A DNA stretch of 64,000 bases. It comes from Niveispirillum cyanobacteriorum (lineage in GTDB: Bacteria > Pseudomonadota > Alphaproteobacteria > Azospirillales > Azospirillaceae). This document shows, one piece after another, positions 52,655 to 61,403 of the stretch. The stretch covers positions 1 through 64,000 of the forward strand of contig NZ_CP025612.1 in NCBI RefSeq assembly GCF_002868735.1, written 5' to 3'. The notes below the pieces were generated by a model. That model was not told where the DNA came from. It did not search any database and worked only from the letters and a program-made list of their open reading frames with translations. The stretch's first letter is position 1. Each line of letters begins with the position of its first letter. The position numbers were made by a program, and so were the translations under genes.

Positions 52655-53995
52655 TTACGAACCCCAGCGGCAGTTCTGCAGCAGCGTGAAGGCCGCCTGA
52701 CGGGAAACGCCGTAATCGTGGCCGGCCAGACCCCGGATCAGGGTTTGGTTCTTGCTGTAAGCGCTGACCAGAGTGTTGCCCTGCTTGTAGCTTGCGGTGT
52801 CGCTGGCATCGATCCGGAGTTGGTAGCTGTCCGCGACCATGGAGAAGCTGAAGTCGCCGAAGGCGATCTCCGTGCAGTCCGAATTGGTGCCGTCCGAAAG
52901 GTTGACCGGGATACGGTTGAACCGCTCAACCGGATAGCCGCGGAATGTCGGCGTCGGCTCACTCAGGCTCGGATAGACCTTATTGCCATTGCTGTCCCGC
53001 AGGTCCTGAAGGAAGAGGAACACGCGATCATGCATTAGCCAAGCCGGATCAATCATGGGAATACTGGCGAGCGACAGCGCCAGGATCATCTTGCGCGTGT
53101 CGCTGTCGATCTGGACCGCCGTCGGCGTCTGCCCGCCCGTCGCGTTGAACTTGGCACTTGCCAGAATGAACCGCACCAGTCCCTTCGGTGCCGCACCCGT
53201 GCCGGCACCACGGTAGAAAGCCGTATCCTCGGCCTGGGCAAAGCCATCGACCATCATATCGCGAACATACTTGTCCACGCCAGCGGCGGCAGGTCCAGCG
53301 CGCCCCAGACGCAACAGCTTGTTGCTGAGTGGAACGAGCGAAGCGATCTCGCGCTCCTTGAAGTTGATCGCGCCGAAGGACGGCTCGTCGGTGGTGATAT
53401 CATCACCCTCGCCGATGTAGTAGGCGTTGATGCCCTTTTCCACGGTGGGGATGGTGTCCGTCCCACCAACCAGCGGAACGGAGCGGCTCTTACGGCGGAT
53501 CACAGTGCGCGGATACAGCAGCGGGATCATTTCCGCAGACAGCCGCTCGGGCACGAAGATTCCTCCGCCGCCCAGATCATTAGTCTGCATGGCGGCTGCC
53601 AGATCCAGAACAACAGGGTTGCTCTCGCCGAATTGGGCGGCCGCCCAGGAGTGAGCCTGCTCCAGGTTGCCTTTAGCGGCGACGATGGCGCGCGTATAGC
53701 GGGCCAGGCCGATGCCGGGCTCGTCCTTCTCCGCGGCGGTGGCCGGCACGCGGTCGGCCGGCCGATTGTCGTCGGCAGTGGTCGTGTTGCTGGGGACAGC
53801 CCTGGACGCCCGCAGAGCCTGGGCCCGCTCGGCGGCCTTGATCGTCTCGTCCAGCTCCTGAACAGCCTTCTCGGCGGCGTTGAAGGCGGTCTGCTGGTCC
53901 GCGGTCATCCCGCCGGTCGCGCCATCAAGGATGGCGGTCAGGGCGTCATACTTCTTCGCGCGTTCCTGGCGAAGCGCGTTGATATCGACGGGCAT
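52655..53995 (-). CDS. Major capsid protein, HK97 fold
   Basis: 446 aa. ATG 53995 (MPVDINALRQERAKKYDALT) has GAGGAG six bases upstream. The first ~110 residues are a helical delta/scaffold domain normally removed by the protease. The core shows GGIFVPERLSAEMIPLLYPR, VPLVGGTDTIPTVEKG, EREIASLVPLSNKLLR, the MMVDGFAQAEDTAFYRG region, and a C-terminal QLRIDASDTASYKQGNTLVS, all usual in phage capsids. The S49 protease and portal genes are upstream. Confidence 0.93.
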   Translation of the reverse strand: MPVDINALRQERAKKYDALTAILDGATGGMTADQQTAFNAAEKAVQELDETIKAAERAQALRASRAVPSNTTTADDNRPADRVPATAAEKDEPGIGLARYTRAIVAAKGNLEQAHSWAAAQFGESNPVVLDLAAAMQTNDLGGGGIFVPERLSAEMIPLLYPRTVIRRKSRSVPLVGGTDTIPTVEKGINAYYIGEGDDITTDEPSFGAINFKEREIASLVPLSNKLLRLGRAGPAAAGVDKYVRDMMVDGFAQAEDTAFYRGAGTGAAPKGLVRFILASAKFNATGGQTPTAVQIDSDTRKMILALSLASIPMIDPAWLMHDRVFLFLQDLRDSNGNKVYPSLSEPTPTFRGYPVERFNRIPVNLSDGTNSDCTEIAFGDFSFSMVADSYQLRIDASDTASYKQGNTLVSAYSKNQTLIRGLAGHDYGVSRQAAFTLLQNCRWGS

Positions 53996-54011
53996 CTCCA
54001 TCTCCTCTGTC

Positions 54012-54043
54012 CGTCAAAAGAAAGGGGCGCCTTGCGGCGCCCC
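54012..54043 (-). terminator. Intrinsic terminator just upstream of the capsid gene
   Basis: Minus strand GGGGCGCC-GCAA-GGCGCCCC (GNRA tetraloop) followed by TTTCTTTT, about 20 bp before the capsid start. Confidence 0.8.
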
Positions 54044-54068
54044 GATGTCCCAAGCTCCTCGCCGGGAG

Positions 54069-54962
54069 TTACTTGCGCAGCGCGTCCGCGCGGCGTTTGT
54101 TCGAAACCTGGGCCGTTAATTCGGCCAGGACTTGGTCGTAGCTCTTGATGCCATCGGCCATGCCGGCCTCGACAGCCGCCCGGCCGACCAGAACGCCGCC
54201 CTGGCCGAAATCGGATTTGATCCGGGTGGGCGTCGTGGCGCGGCCGCGTGCAACATCGGCGATGAACTGCGCCTCGATGGCGTCCAGCGTCGCGCGAATA
54301 GTGGCAGCACCCTCCTCCGTGGTCGGGTCCGGCCGCTTGTTCGGGGCGTTGCTGCTAACGATCTCCACTGCGATGGAGCCATCGCTTCCGGGCTCCACCT
54401 GCTTGGGCAGGGCCGCGACGACACCGATAGAGCCGACCATGGCCGTGCGCTCCATGTGGATGGCACTGGTGGCGGACGCGATCCAATAACCCGCCGACGC
54501 CGCGGCGCCGGCCACAAAAGCCACGGTCGGCTTATGCTTGCGCCCGGCATGGATGGTATCGGCCATAGCATTGATGCCACTGACGGCACCACCCGGCGTA
54601 TCCAGCAGAAACAGGGTCGCGCCGATATCGGCATTGGCCAGAGCCAGCCGATAATCGTTCTGCAGGGCCGCCACCGAGGTGGCGCCCGACATCTCGGTCA
54701 TCAGGTTGGCGCGCGGGAAGATCGGCCCGAAGATCGGCAGAATGGCCACGCCGCCGGCGGTGACCATGGCATAGCGCGCGCCCTCCAGCCGGCGCGCCGA
54801 CGGGCCGGCGGCCATGGCAAGGGTCTGCTCGCGCAACACCCGGGCAGCTTCGGCCGTGTCCTTTTCCATGCCCTGGCGCTGCGCAAGCGCCGCCAGGCGG
54901 GGAAGCCAGTCGGGCTGAATGGCCCAGGGTTCCGCGGTGAGCGCGTCGAAAACCGTCGTCAT
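54069..54962 (-). CDS. S49 (SppA/ClpP-like) prohead protease
   Basis: 297 aa. IFGPIFPRANLMTEMSGATS, LLDTPGGAVSGINAMADTIH, and the nucleophile segment FVAGAAASAGYWIASAT with Ser before AGYW; MVGSIGVVAA and a Lys-containing C-terminal part follow. It matures the capsid by removing the delta domain. GAGG precedes ATG 54962. Directly between portal and capsid as in HK97-like phages. Confidence 0.9.
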   Translation of the reverse strand: MTTVFDALTAEPWAIQPDWLPRLAALAQRQGMEKDTAEAARVLREQTLAMAAGPSARRLEGARYAMVTAGGVAILPIFGPIFPRANLMTEMSGATSVAALQNDYRLALANADIGATLFLLDTPGGAVSGINAMADTIHAGRKHKPTVAFVAGAAASAGYWIASATSAIHMERTAMVGSIGVVAALPKQVEPGSDGSIAVEIVSSNAPNKRPDPTTEEGAATIRATLDAIEAQFIADVARGRATTPTRIKSDFGQGGVLVGRAAVEAGMADGIKSYDQVLAELTAQVSNKRRADALRK

Positions 54963-54971
54963 GGCTAATCC

Positions 54972-56243
54972 TCAGCGTTCCTGCTTGTCCTTGGGCTCAG
55001 GCCCATCATCCCTAGAGGTGTCCGTCCCTGCCGGCGCCATGTTGATTGGCGTCAGGTAGGTCTTGCCCTTGCCCTCCGGCAGCGGGTTCATGCTTTCCCA
55101 GGCCAGAATGTCATCTGCGCTCAGCCACCCCCACTGACGCCCGATCGCGTAGGCCCTGTAGCGATTCAGCATGTCGCCGCGCTTCAGGTCATCCAGGTCG
55201 ATCTCAACGAAATATTCCTGGCGCTCGTCGGTCGTCAGGCAGGACGTCTCGACCGCCGTCTCCAGACCGCGGGCCAGGGCCGAAACGGGGCCGGTGACAT
55301 AGTCGATACCCTGGTGTTCGATATTAGAGAACGTGGCTCGATCCAGAATCCCGATCTTGTGTGGCGGCACCCCGAATATCTGGGCACAGGCAGTAGCCTG
55401 CTCCTTCCGCAGCTCGACAAGTTGGCTGTCGGAATTGTTGAAGCTGAATTCCTTCAGCTTCATCCCCAGTTCCAGGATGGCGATCCGGAAGGCATTGTCC
55501 ACGCCACCGTAGGTGCGCTCCAGGCCGGCCCGAATACGTGCGGCAGTCGTATCGTCCGGAAATTTGTTGTCCATCTCGATCACGGCACTCGGCCTAGCCC
55601 CGTTCTTGAAGAACTTGGCAGCGAACCGCTCGGTGGCGATGCAGAGCGCCAGCATCTCTTTGTGCTGGGCGATGGGCGACACGCCCAGGATGCCGCCATT
55701 TACCGCTCCATCCGACGATGCGCGATACGGCACGTGCAGAACATCCTGCCAGGATAGGCCCCGCTCTCCAGATGGGCCCGCAATATCGAAAAACGGCTCC
55801 CCCTCATCCGTCCAGCGCTGTGTAGTGCTGCCTGGCTGAAGCAGCGTGAGCCGGGATATAACGCCTTCGGCGGATCGCTTCGCACGGCTGTAGGCATTGC
55901 CGCGTGTCAAGGCGTTGTGGATCAGCGTCCGGCGCCACTGGAACGAACTGAGCCACGGCGCCGGCCAACCCGACAGCATCGCGTGCAACGGGTGGTCCTT
56001 GGCGACCTCGCTCCCGGTCGGCAGCCGCCGATGCAGCGAGATTGGCACCTTGGCGAGGTCGTCCGCCAGGACCTGCACAGCCGCCGCGACACCCGGCACC
56101 TGCAAGGCATCGCTCACGGACACGCGAATGCCGGTTTCCGTGATGATCCCGCCAAACAGGTCCGTCAACCAGCCGCTCGGATCCGACGTGCCAGAGGTCT
56201 CGGACGCCGCCGGCGCGCCCATGACGCCGCTGATCCAGCCCAT
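54972..56243 (-). CDS. Portal protein (HK97 type)
   Basis: 423 aa from ATG 56243 (MGWISGVMGA), overlapping the upstream stop (TGATG). Conserved portal features: VPGVAAAVQVLADDLAKVPI, ALTRGNAYSRAKR, WQDVLHVPYRASSDGAVNGG, ATERFAAKFFKNGARPSAVI, IFGVPPHKIGILDRATFSNI and a Pro/Lys-rich tail. It forms the dodecameric DNA channel. Confidence 0.93.
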   Translation of the reverse strand: MGWISGVMGAPAASETSGTSDPSGWLTDLFGGIITETGIRVSVSDALQVPGVAAAVQVLADDLAKVPISLHRRLPTGSEVAKDHPLHAMLSGWPAPWLSSFQWRRTLIHNALTRGNAYSRAKRSAEGVISRLTLLQPGSTTQRWTDEGEPFFDIAGPSGERGLSWQDVLHVPYRASSDGAVNGGILGVSPIAQHKEMLALCIATERFAAKFFKNGARPSAVIEMDNKFPDDTTAARIRAGLERTYGGVDNAFRIAILELGMKLKEFSFNNSDSQLVELRKEQATACAQIFGVPPHKIGILDRATFSNIEHQGIDYVTGPVSALARGLETAVETSCLTTDERQEYFVEIDLDDLKRGDMLNRYRAYAIGRQWGWLSADDILAWESMNPLPEGKGKTYLTPINMAPAGTDTSRDDGPEPKDKQER

Positions 56244-56449
56244 CACTTCTTCTCCCGAAGAAGCCATGCCATCACCGGCAGCGCGTAGAGCAGAAGTCCG
56301 GCCAGGATGAAGCCAGCGGCCGGGAGCAACAGGCCGGCGCCGATGCCCGACAGAGCAATACCGGCAAGGGCCATACCCAAGCGGGCCAGTTCCTGCTTTT
56401 CGGCGTCTGGCAACCCAGGCTGGGGCGCCTCCTGCGACGATTCCTGCAT
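56243..56449 (-). CDS. Small two-TM protein between terminase and portal
   Basis: 68 aa from ATG 56449 overlapping the terminase stop (TGATG); its own stop overlaps the portal start. Acidic/Gln-rich N-terminus (ESSQEAPQPGLPDAEKQELA) then hydrophobic GMALAGIALSGIGAGLLLPA and FILAGLLLYALPVMAWLL. Tight coupling says it is real. Role unknown; superinfection exclusion is one possibility. Confidence 0.65.
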   Translation of the reverse strand: MQESSQEAPQPGLPDAEKQELARLGMALAGIALSGIGAGLLLPAAGFILAGLLLYALPVMAWLLREKK

Positions 56450-58221
56450 CACCAGACCTTCAGTTCGAAATCTCTTGGCATTGTGTTGTCCTCTTCGCCA
56501 GCCATTGCCTTTCCCAGCGCGCTGATCAGCGCGACTGGGCCGTCGATCTTCTTCTCGGCAGTCTCTTTGTTGGGGTAGACGTTGCCCTTCTTGTCGGGCT
56601 TCGACACCACGTTGGACATCATCCACGTCATGACCGGGCACCCGTCATGGACCCACTGTCGGGCCCTCACGAAGGCGTCCAATTGCTTCATCGGCTCGCT
56701 GAAGTTTAGCACCAGCGGGCGATATTCCTGGACTGGCACGCCCACCTTCTGCAATCGGGTGACCAGATACGTTGCCTGGTGAGGGTCGTAGACGACGAAC
56801 TGCAGTTTGAACCGGCTGGCGAGGTCGAGGATGTCTTCCTCGATCAGCTCGAAGTCGATGATGTTGCCGTCAGTGACCCGTAGGAACCCATCAGCCCGCC
56901 ACGCCTGATAATGCTCGTTCTCCGGCAGATCGACCGTCGCCTCAGGCAGATAGTGGATGCCGAACGAGATGTGCGGCCCACCCTCTTCCTCCGGAAGGAT
57001 CAGTATCTTTAGCGAAGCGATATCAATCTTCGATGCCAGGTCGAGGCCGACGATGATCCGCCGCCCCTCATAATCGTCGAGACAGATGTTGACCCTGGCG
57101 CAATCGGCCCAGGCCCTCATGTCGAAATAGCCACTGAGCGCATTGACCCAGCAATTCAGGTGCTTGGTCAGGAACCGGCCACGGGCCCTGGCGCTGTTCA
57201 CCGCCTCCCGCTGGCGGGCCAGCAGGAAATCTTCCAGCACCGACACGCCGAAATTCGGGTTGGCCTTCCTCAGGATGGCCGGATTTGCCCAGTCATCCCC
57301 ATCGTCGATCGTGTAGACGATGCCGAACTTCTCATCATCCTGGATCGCACCATCCAGGATTTTACAGATAGTCCCCCTCATGTCGTAGCAGGGGCCGGCG
57401 ATGTTATCGCCCGCCGTGGTGATGATGATCGCCATGGGCTGCGCCCGAGCGCCCATGCCCGTGACCATGGTGTCGAGCTGCGCCGACGTGGCGTGTTCGT
57501 GGTATTCGTCCGTGATCGAACAGGATGGCGAAGCTCCGTCGCCCGGCTTACCGATCACTGGCTCGAATTTGGATTCATTGCTCTTAATGTGCAGGTTGGC
57601 GGCGTTGACCTTCACTCCGAAGCGCGCCCGAAGCTTGGGCGAGCGCTCCACCATCAGTTTCGCCGGGCGGAACACCTCCCAAGCCTGCTTTTCGATTGTG
57701 GCGCCGGAATAGACCTCCGCACCCTCCTCGCCATCGGCGCAGAACATATAGAGGCCGATGCCCGCGGCGATGATGCTTTTGCCGTTCTTACGCGGCACCT
57801 CGACATACATCAGCCGGTACCGTCGCGTGCCGTCCGACCGCCTGAGCCAGCCGAACGGCACCCCAATCACGAAGCACTGCCACGGCTCCAGGGTGATCAG
57901 GTGCGCCCTGGGATTTGCCGGGTCCTTTTTCGCCCATTTGCCCTTGGTGTGGGGCAGCAGGGAAATGAACCGGCAGATTTTTTCCGCTTTCACGGGGCTG
58001 AACTCGTATGCGAAGCCCTCCCGCTTCGCCCGCTCAAGATCGTCCAAGTGCCGCTGGCTGGCCAACTTTACCCATTTGCAGGCCGGAACACCGCCTTTGA
58101 CCACATCGCGCGCATAGGCCAGGGCCTTGTCGTAATGGGGCGTGGCTATTGGCCCAGCTTGCTGCCCAGCACCAGCGCCGGACTGTCGGTGCCGGGCAGG
58201 GTTGCGGTTAGGCTGAGCCAT
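56449..58221 (-). CDS. terL: Terminase large subunit
   Basis: 590 aa DNA-packaging motor. ATPase part: RAHLITLEPWQCFVIGVPFG, Walker-A-like EVPRKNGKSIIAAG, Walker-B-like SCSITDEYHEHATS, coupling IIITTAGDN. Nuclease part: RRIIVGLDLASKIDIASLKI and the QFVVYDPHQATYLVTRL segment with acidic residues. The pattern fits the HK97/lambdoid cos-type Terminase_1 family. ATG 58221 overlaps the small-subunit stop. Confidence 0.95.
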   Translation of the reverse strand: MAQPNRNPARHRQSGAGAGQQAGPIATPHYDKALAYARDVVKGGVPACKWVKLASQRHLDDLERAKREGFAYEFSPVKAEKICRFISLLPHTKGKWAKKDPANPRAHLITLEPWQCFVIGVPFGWLRRSDGTRRYRLMYVEVPRKNGKSIIAAGIGLYMFCADGEEGAEVYSGATIEKQAWEVFRPAKLMVERSPKLRARFGVKVNAANLHIKSNESKFEPVIGKPGDGASPSCSITDEYHEHATSAQLDTMVTGMGARAQPMAIIITTAGDNIAGPCYDMRGTICKILDGAIQDDEKFGIVYTIDDGDDWANPAILRKANPNFGVSVLEDFLLARQREAVNSARARGRFLTKHLNCWVNALSGYFDMRAWADCARVNICLDDYEGRRIIVGLDLASKIDIASLKILILPEEEGGPHISFGIHYLPEATVDLPENEHYQAWRADGFLRVTDGNIIDFELIEEDILDLASRFKLQFVVYDPHQATYLVTRLQKVGVPVQEYRPLVLNFSEPMKQLDAFVRARQWVHDGCPVMTWMMSNVVSKPDKKGNVYPNKETAEKKIDGPVALISALGKAMAGEEDNTMPRDFELKVW

Positions 58222-58739
58222 CAGAAGTCGTCGAACGGGTTCCTGTCGTCAGGGGCACCGCCGGCCACGCGAGACCGGTCGGCCGGGTTATTCCCAAACT
58301 TCGCCGACCACATCGCCACACGTCGGTCGGCATCGGCGATATCCGCCAGCTCTGGTCGGGCCCGCCGCATCGGGCCGCCCTTGCCGAATGTCCAGTAATA
58401 GCGCTCGCCGGCCTCGGCCAGGACCAACTCCTCCTGCTCGCCGGTCGCCGGGTTCTTTGAGCGAAGGATCAGAGGCAGCGATAGACTTTCCCTCGCGGCC
58501 CTGGCGTCCGCGTAGGCCTCGCAATAACCCTCCAGGGCGACGCCGTCGGCTTCTGTGAGAACACCCATCTGCTCAAGCAAGGGCGCCACATAGTTCCACA
58601 CGTCACGGGCTTTGGTCGAAATCCAGTCCGGTGGCAGCGGAATGCCCTCTTCCGGCCTGGGCGCGAGAGGGTTCATCCGGCAAGGCTGTGCCGTGCCGGC
58701 CAACTGCTTCATCGCGTCTGGCTTTCTCGGGCGACCCAT
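58221..58739 (-). CDS. terS: Terminase small subunit (P27 family)
   Basis: 172 aa. GRPRKPDAMKQLAGT at the N-terminus, STKARDVWNYVAPLLEQMGV and TEADGVALEGYCEAYADARA are P27-type signatures, and the C-terminus RNPFDDF is common there. Binds cos/pac DNA and loads the large subunit. Confidence 0.88.
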   Translation of the reverse strand: MGRPRKPDAMKQLAGTAQPCRMNPLAPRPEEGIPLPPDWISTKARDVWNYVAPLLEQMGVLTEADGVALEGYCEAYADARAARESLSLPLILRSKNPATGEQEELVLAEAGERYYWTFGKGGPMRRARPELADIADADRRVAMWSAKFGNNPADRSRVAGGAPDDRNPFDDF

Positions 58740-58851
58740 CTTTCACCCCAGATACCTTTTTCCTCGGTTTTGCACGCGTACAAATTTCATTCCGATCCGG
58801 TGGAGGGCCCTATAGCTGGCAGGGATTTATACCCCCCACCCCCTTGGGCAC
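58740..58851. other. Gap between HNH and small terminase genes, possible cos region
   Basis: 112 bp without a gene, mixing a C-rich run near 58831-58860 and the near-palindrome GGAGGGCCCTATAG. In HK97-like phages the cohesive-end site lies here. No overhang can be assigned from sequence alone. Confidence 0.3.
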
Positions 58852-59160
58852 TCACCCCCGCCGCCCATGTCGTCGATTGTCGCAGGCAGGGCACAGCGTT
58901 CGGAGGTTGGAAAGCTCGTCACTTCCACCCTCTCGCCTAGGATCAATATGATCGACAATCAGCCTGCCACCGCGCCCATTGTTTGGCGTTCTACAGGGCC
59001 GGTCTGGCAATCCGACACACTGGAAACCGTCGCGCTGCTTTGCCTTGCTTCGGAGCGCCTTCCAAATGGCTGATCCATAGAATGGATCATGAGCCTGAGG
59101 CTGTTTAGCCGGAGCTGGCTTCCAGCCAGGCGGACGAAAGGTATCAGGGCGCTGCGGCAT
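58852..59160 (-). CDS. HNH endonuclease
   Basis: 102 aa from ATG 59160. Zinc-binding HNH motif: FQCVGLPDRPC, RLIVDHIDPRREGGSDELSN, LRTLCPACDNRRHGRRG. In HK97-like phages an HNH protein next to terminase is required for cos cleavage and packaging. A terminator lies 17 bp upstream of its start. Confidence 0.88.
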   Translation of the reverse strand: MPQRPDTFRPPGWKPAPAKQPQAHDPFYGSAIWKALRSKAKQRDGFQCVGLPDRPCRTPNNGRGGRLIVDHIDPRREGGSDELSNLRTLCPACDNRRHGRRG

Positions 59161-59176
59161 AACGAACCCAAACAGC

Positions 59177-59207
59177 AAAAAGCCCGCTTGGGTTTCCCCG
59201 GCGGGCT
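59177..59207 (-). terminator. Intrinsic terminator just upstream of the HNH gene
   Basis: Minus strand AGCCCGC-13 nt-GCGGGCT followed by TTTTGC, ending 17 bp before ATG 59160. Confidence 0.7.
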
Positions 59208-59302
59208 GTGACGCAGGCACAATTAAGGCTTCGTATTGAATAGTGCAGGTTAACTGGCGCGCTGTCAATATCCTTTTGATAAGAAAGCACTGTGGGGTGC
59301 AG

Positions 59303-59536
59303 TCATGGCTCTCTGGCGCTTGGCCGTCTGCGCTCCCTGTCGCTAGGCTTCAGCATGTCTTCAAGCAGGGACCTGTCATTTCTGTAGCGCTGCTCCAGGC
59401 TGGCTTTGAAGGAAAGCGCCTGCAGGATGTTTGGATACGACGATGCGCGCGCACCGTTCACCCACACAACGTACATGGTCTTGCCGTCCACGACCTCTTC
59501 TAGCACCCGTATATCCGGCATCACTTGGACATTCAT
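59303..59536 (-). CDS. Small hypothetical phage protein
   Basis: 77 aa from ATG 59536 with GAGGGG upstream. MNVQVMPDIRVLEEVVDGKT then YVVWVNGARASSYPNILQAL and a basic, Arg-rich end. Alpha/beta pattern. No family recognised. Confidence 0.55.
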   Translation of the reverse strand: MNVQVMPDIRVLEEVVDGKTMYVVWVNGARASSYPNILQALSFKASLEQRYRNDRSLLEDMLKPSDRERRRPSAREP

Positions 59537-59834
59537 GTGGTTCCCCTCGTGGTTATTGGCCGCTCTGGACAGCCATATGAACAGCCTACGAAGGGAACCC
59601 GCAAACAGCGAAAACAAAAATCAAGACCAACTCGGGTCGCTTTAAGTGACCTGACGGAAGTTGGTATGGTCGCAATGCTGTTGCATAACAAATTGTCCAC
59701 ACTCGATGGTCAGCGCAGAAACACACTGTTTTTATTGTGAATATGGGCAGCTAAGTGCCGTTGACGGTTTTGATTGTAATAGGACTCATCCTATGTAACG
59801 TTTTCGCTGTCAGAATAGCAGGTAGGGGTGGTTC
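59537..59834. other. AT-rich intergenic region with a plus-strand promoter candidate
   Basis: About 300 bp without a phage-strand gene and AT-rich toward the right. A plus-strand promoter candidate TTGATT (59770-59775), 16-bp spacer, TATGTA (59792-59797) lies 38 bp before the secreted cargo gene. Confidence 0.4.
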
Positions 59835-60230
59835 ATGAAACGCCTGATACTTCCATGCATTTTGCTCGCTTCGTTATGCGCAACATCACAGTCTTATGGT
59901 CAAGACAGCCCAATACCTGTGCAGGGAATTGGCAATGTGAGGTGCATTGTCGTCATAAACAATTCCAGCGCATTCGAGCCAACATCGCCATACATACAGT
60001 GGGCACTAGGCTTTGTTAGCGGGGCCCATGCTAGCGTATTGGAAATTGCACTGGCAGATGGTGCAGTGATTGACCAGCAGACCGCAGACCAAGCCGCAAT
60101 TGCCGCCTCAAGGATAGCAAGGCGGGGCGAAACAAGAATTTCAATCGACGTGCGGGATAAGTGCGAAAAAGACCCATCCCTTAAACTAGCGGATGCGGTG
60201 AAGTCTGCTATGGAAGATTGGTTTGATTAG
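59835..60230 (+). CDS. Secreted low-GC cargo protein
   Basis: 131 aa against the direction of the phage operon. Signal peptide MKRLILPCILLASLCATSQS, cleavage near YGQ-DSP. The mature domain has two cysteines (RCIVV, DKCEK) and a helical core (YIQWALGFVSGAHASVLEIA) that resembles small periplasmic Rap1a/HdeA-like domains in layout only. Lower GC than its neighbours. Probably expressed in the lysogen; function unknown. Confidence 0.68.
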   Translation: MKRLILPCILLASLCATSQSYGQDSPIPVQGIGNVRCIVVINNSSAFEPTSPYIQWALGFVSGAHASVLEIALADGAVIDQQTADQAAIAASRIARRGETRISIDVRDKCEKDPSLKLADAVKSAMEDWFD

Positions 60231-60237
60231 CGCACCT

Positions 60238-61191
60238 TCAGTGATCAATTTGCATCGGCCACGCCCAATCGACAATTTCCTTCTCACGCCGGGTGGCTAT
60301 GCCGTAAAGCGTGGGCGAACAAGGTTTGACGTCAATCTTTAAGCCCACGCCTTGCATCTCCGTGCCAAACAGCATACGCATCTCAAGTTGGCGGTGGACC
60401 GCAACTACGCCACCGACGAAGGACGCATAAGCCTCATGTCGTCCGATAATCTCCACTGCTGATACAGTCTGGGCTATCGGACAGAATGGAACCAGCACTT
60501 CAGCCTGCACGGCCACTTGGCCTCGCACCCGTCCTGTCCCAACATCGCGCATAACAACCTGTTTGGCTTGACGTTTTGCTGTAACTGGTCGCGGGTCAAC
60601 TCGGTAGGTCCATTTGACCTCTGTTCCACCATGCCCACGGTTGTTCTCGTACCGCGTCACTGTCCGCTGTTGTGAATCGGTCTCCCGTTCTAGGGCTTTG
60701 ATTTCGTCTGGACGAAGTTTGGGCGGATCACAAGACATCCAGTATTTGTCGATCCGCGGACCTGGGCGGCCGGGTCCGCGTCGCATTACAGGTTCAAACC
60801 GGGGCTGCGCCTTGGGGTCTGGTACAGCCGGCAGCAGCATCGCCTCTGCAGCATGCCACACCGCCTCTCTCTGATGCGGCGGAAGCATGCTGACAGCGGC
60901 ATGCACCACTACTGCATCGATATGGTATGGGCATGCTGGTCCGTCCTGCATCTCTAGGGCGAATAGAACGTCACTCCAACGGGAGACAGACCACAGCCGC
61001 CCCCGGACCTGCTGAGCGCCGTATGTCCAACGCAGTAAATCCCACATCGTCCTCGGCGTCCTGCTTGTATCCTCCGGCCTGCGGCGTGCCGACTTCCGGG
61101 CAGCGATACCAAGCGCAAGGTCGAGGCGCGCCGACATGCGCTTCGCTTCATCATCCAGGTTCGATCGATCAGTGATCATGAAACTCATCAT
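60238..61191 (-). CDS. Hypothetical phage protein, early region
   Basis: 317 aa. Soluble; a segment with Pro/Arg (MRRGPGRPGPRIDKYWMSCD), then ALERETDSQQRTVTRYENNR and a beta-rich C-terminal part. ATG 61191 overlaps the upstream gene. Its place before the late genes would suit a late regulator, but no HTH or zinc motif is evident. Confidence 0.6.
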   Translation of the reverse strand: MMSFMITDRSNLDDEAKRMSARLDLALGIAARKSARRRPEDTSRTPRTMWDLLRWTYGAQQVRGRLWSVSRWSDVLFALEMQDGPACPYHIDAVVVHAAVSMLPPHQREAVWHAAEAMLLPAVPDPKAQPRFEPVMRRGPGRPGPRIDKYWMSCDPPKLRPDEIKALERETDSQQRTVTRYENNRGHGGTEVKWTYRVDPRPVTAKRQAKQVVMRDVGTGRVRGQVAVQAEVLVPFCPIAQTVSAVEIIGRHEAYASFVGGVVAVHRQLEMRMLFGTEMQGVGLKIDVKPCSPTLYGIATRREKEIVDWAWPMQIDH

Positions 61192-61403
61192 CCCCCCATT
61201 TCCCGGCTGTACCAGTCCAGTAGCGGCATTGCGAAGCCCTGGGCCTTGAAGGCCTGGCTGCGCGTGTCGATCACAATCAACCCTTGGCCATAGGCGCGCC
61301 GGCGCAGCACCTCCAGCTCAACAGGCGGCACCGCCACCGGCCCGGTCGGGAACCGGGACCGCAGGTCGCCAGACCGGGCCACCGGCCCCTTATGCCGGGA
61401 CAT
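61188..61403 (-). CDS. Small hypothetical phage protein
   Basis: 71 aa, ATG 61403 with GGAGGG upstream. MSRHKGPVARSGDLRSRFPT then LEVLRRRAYGQGLIVIDTRS. Overlaps genes on both sides by a few bases, so translation is probably coupled. Confidence 0.55.
   Translation of the reverse strand: MSRHKGPVARSGDLRSRFPTGPVAVPPVELEVLRRRAYGQGLIVIDTRSQAFKAQGFAMPLLDWYSREMGG

Noticed and set aside
57160-58398. 412-aa plus-strand open frame
   Set aside because: Antisense to the terminase genes, which carry all recognisable motifs.
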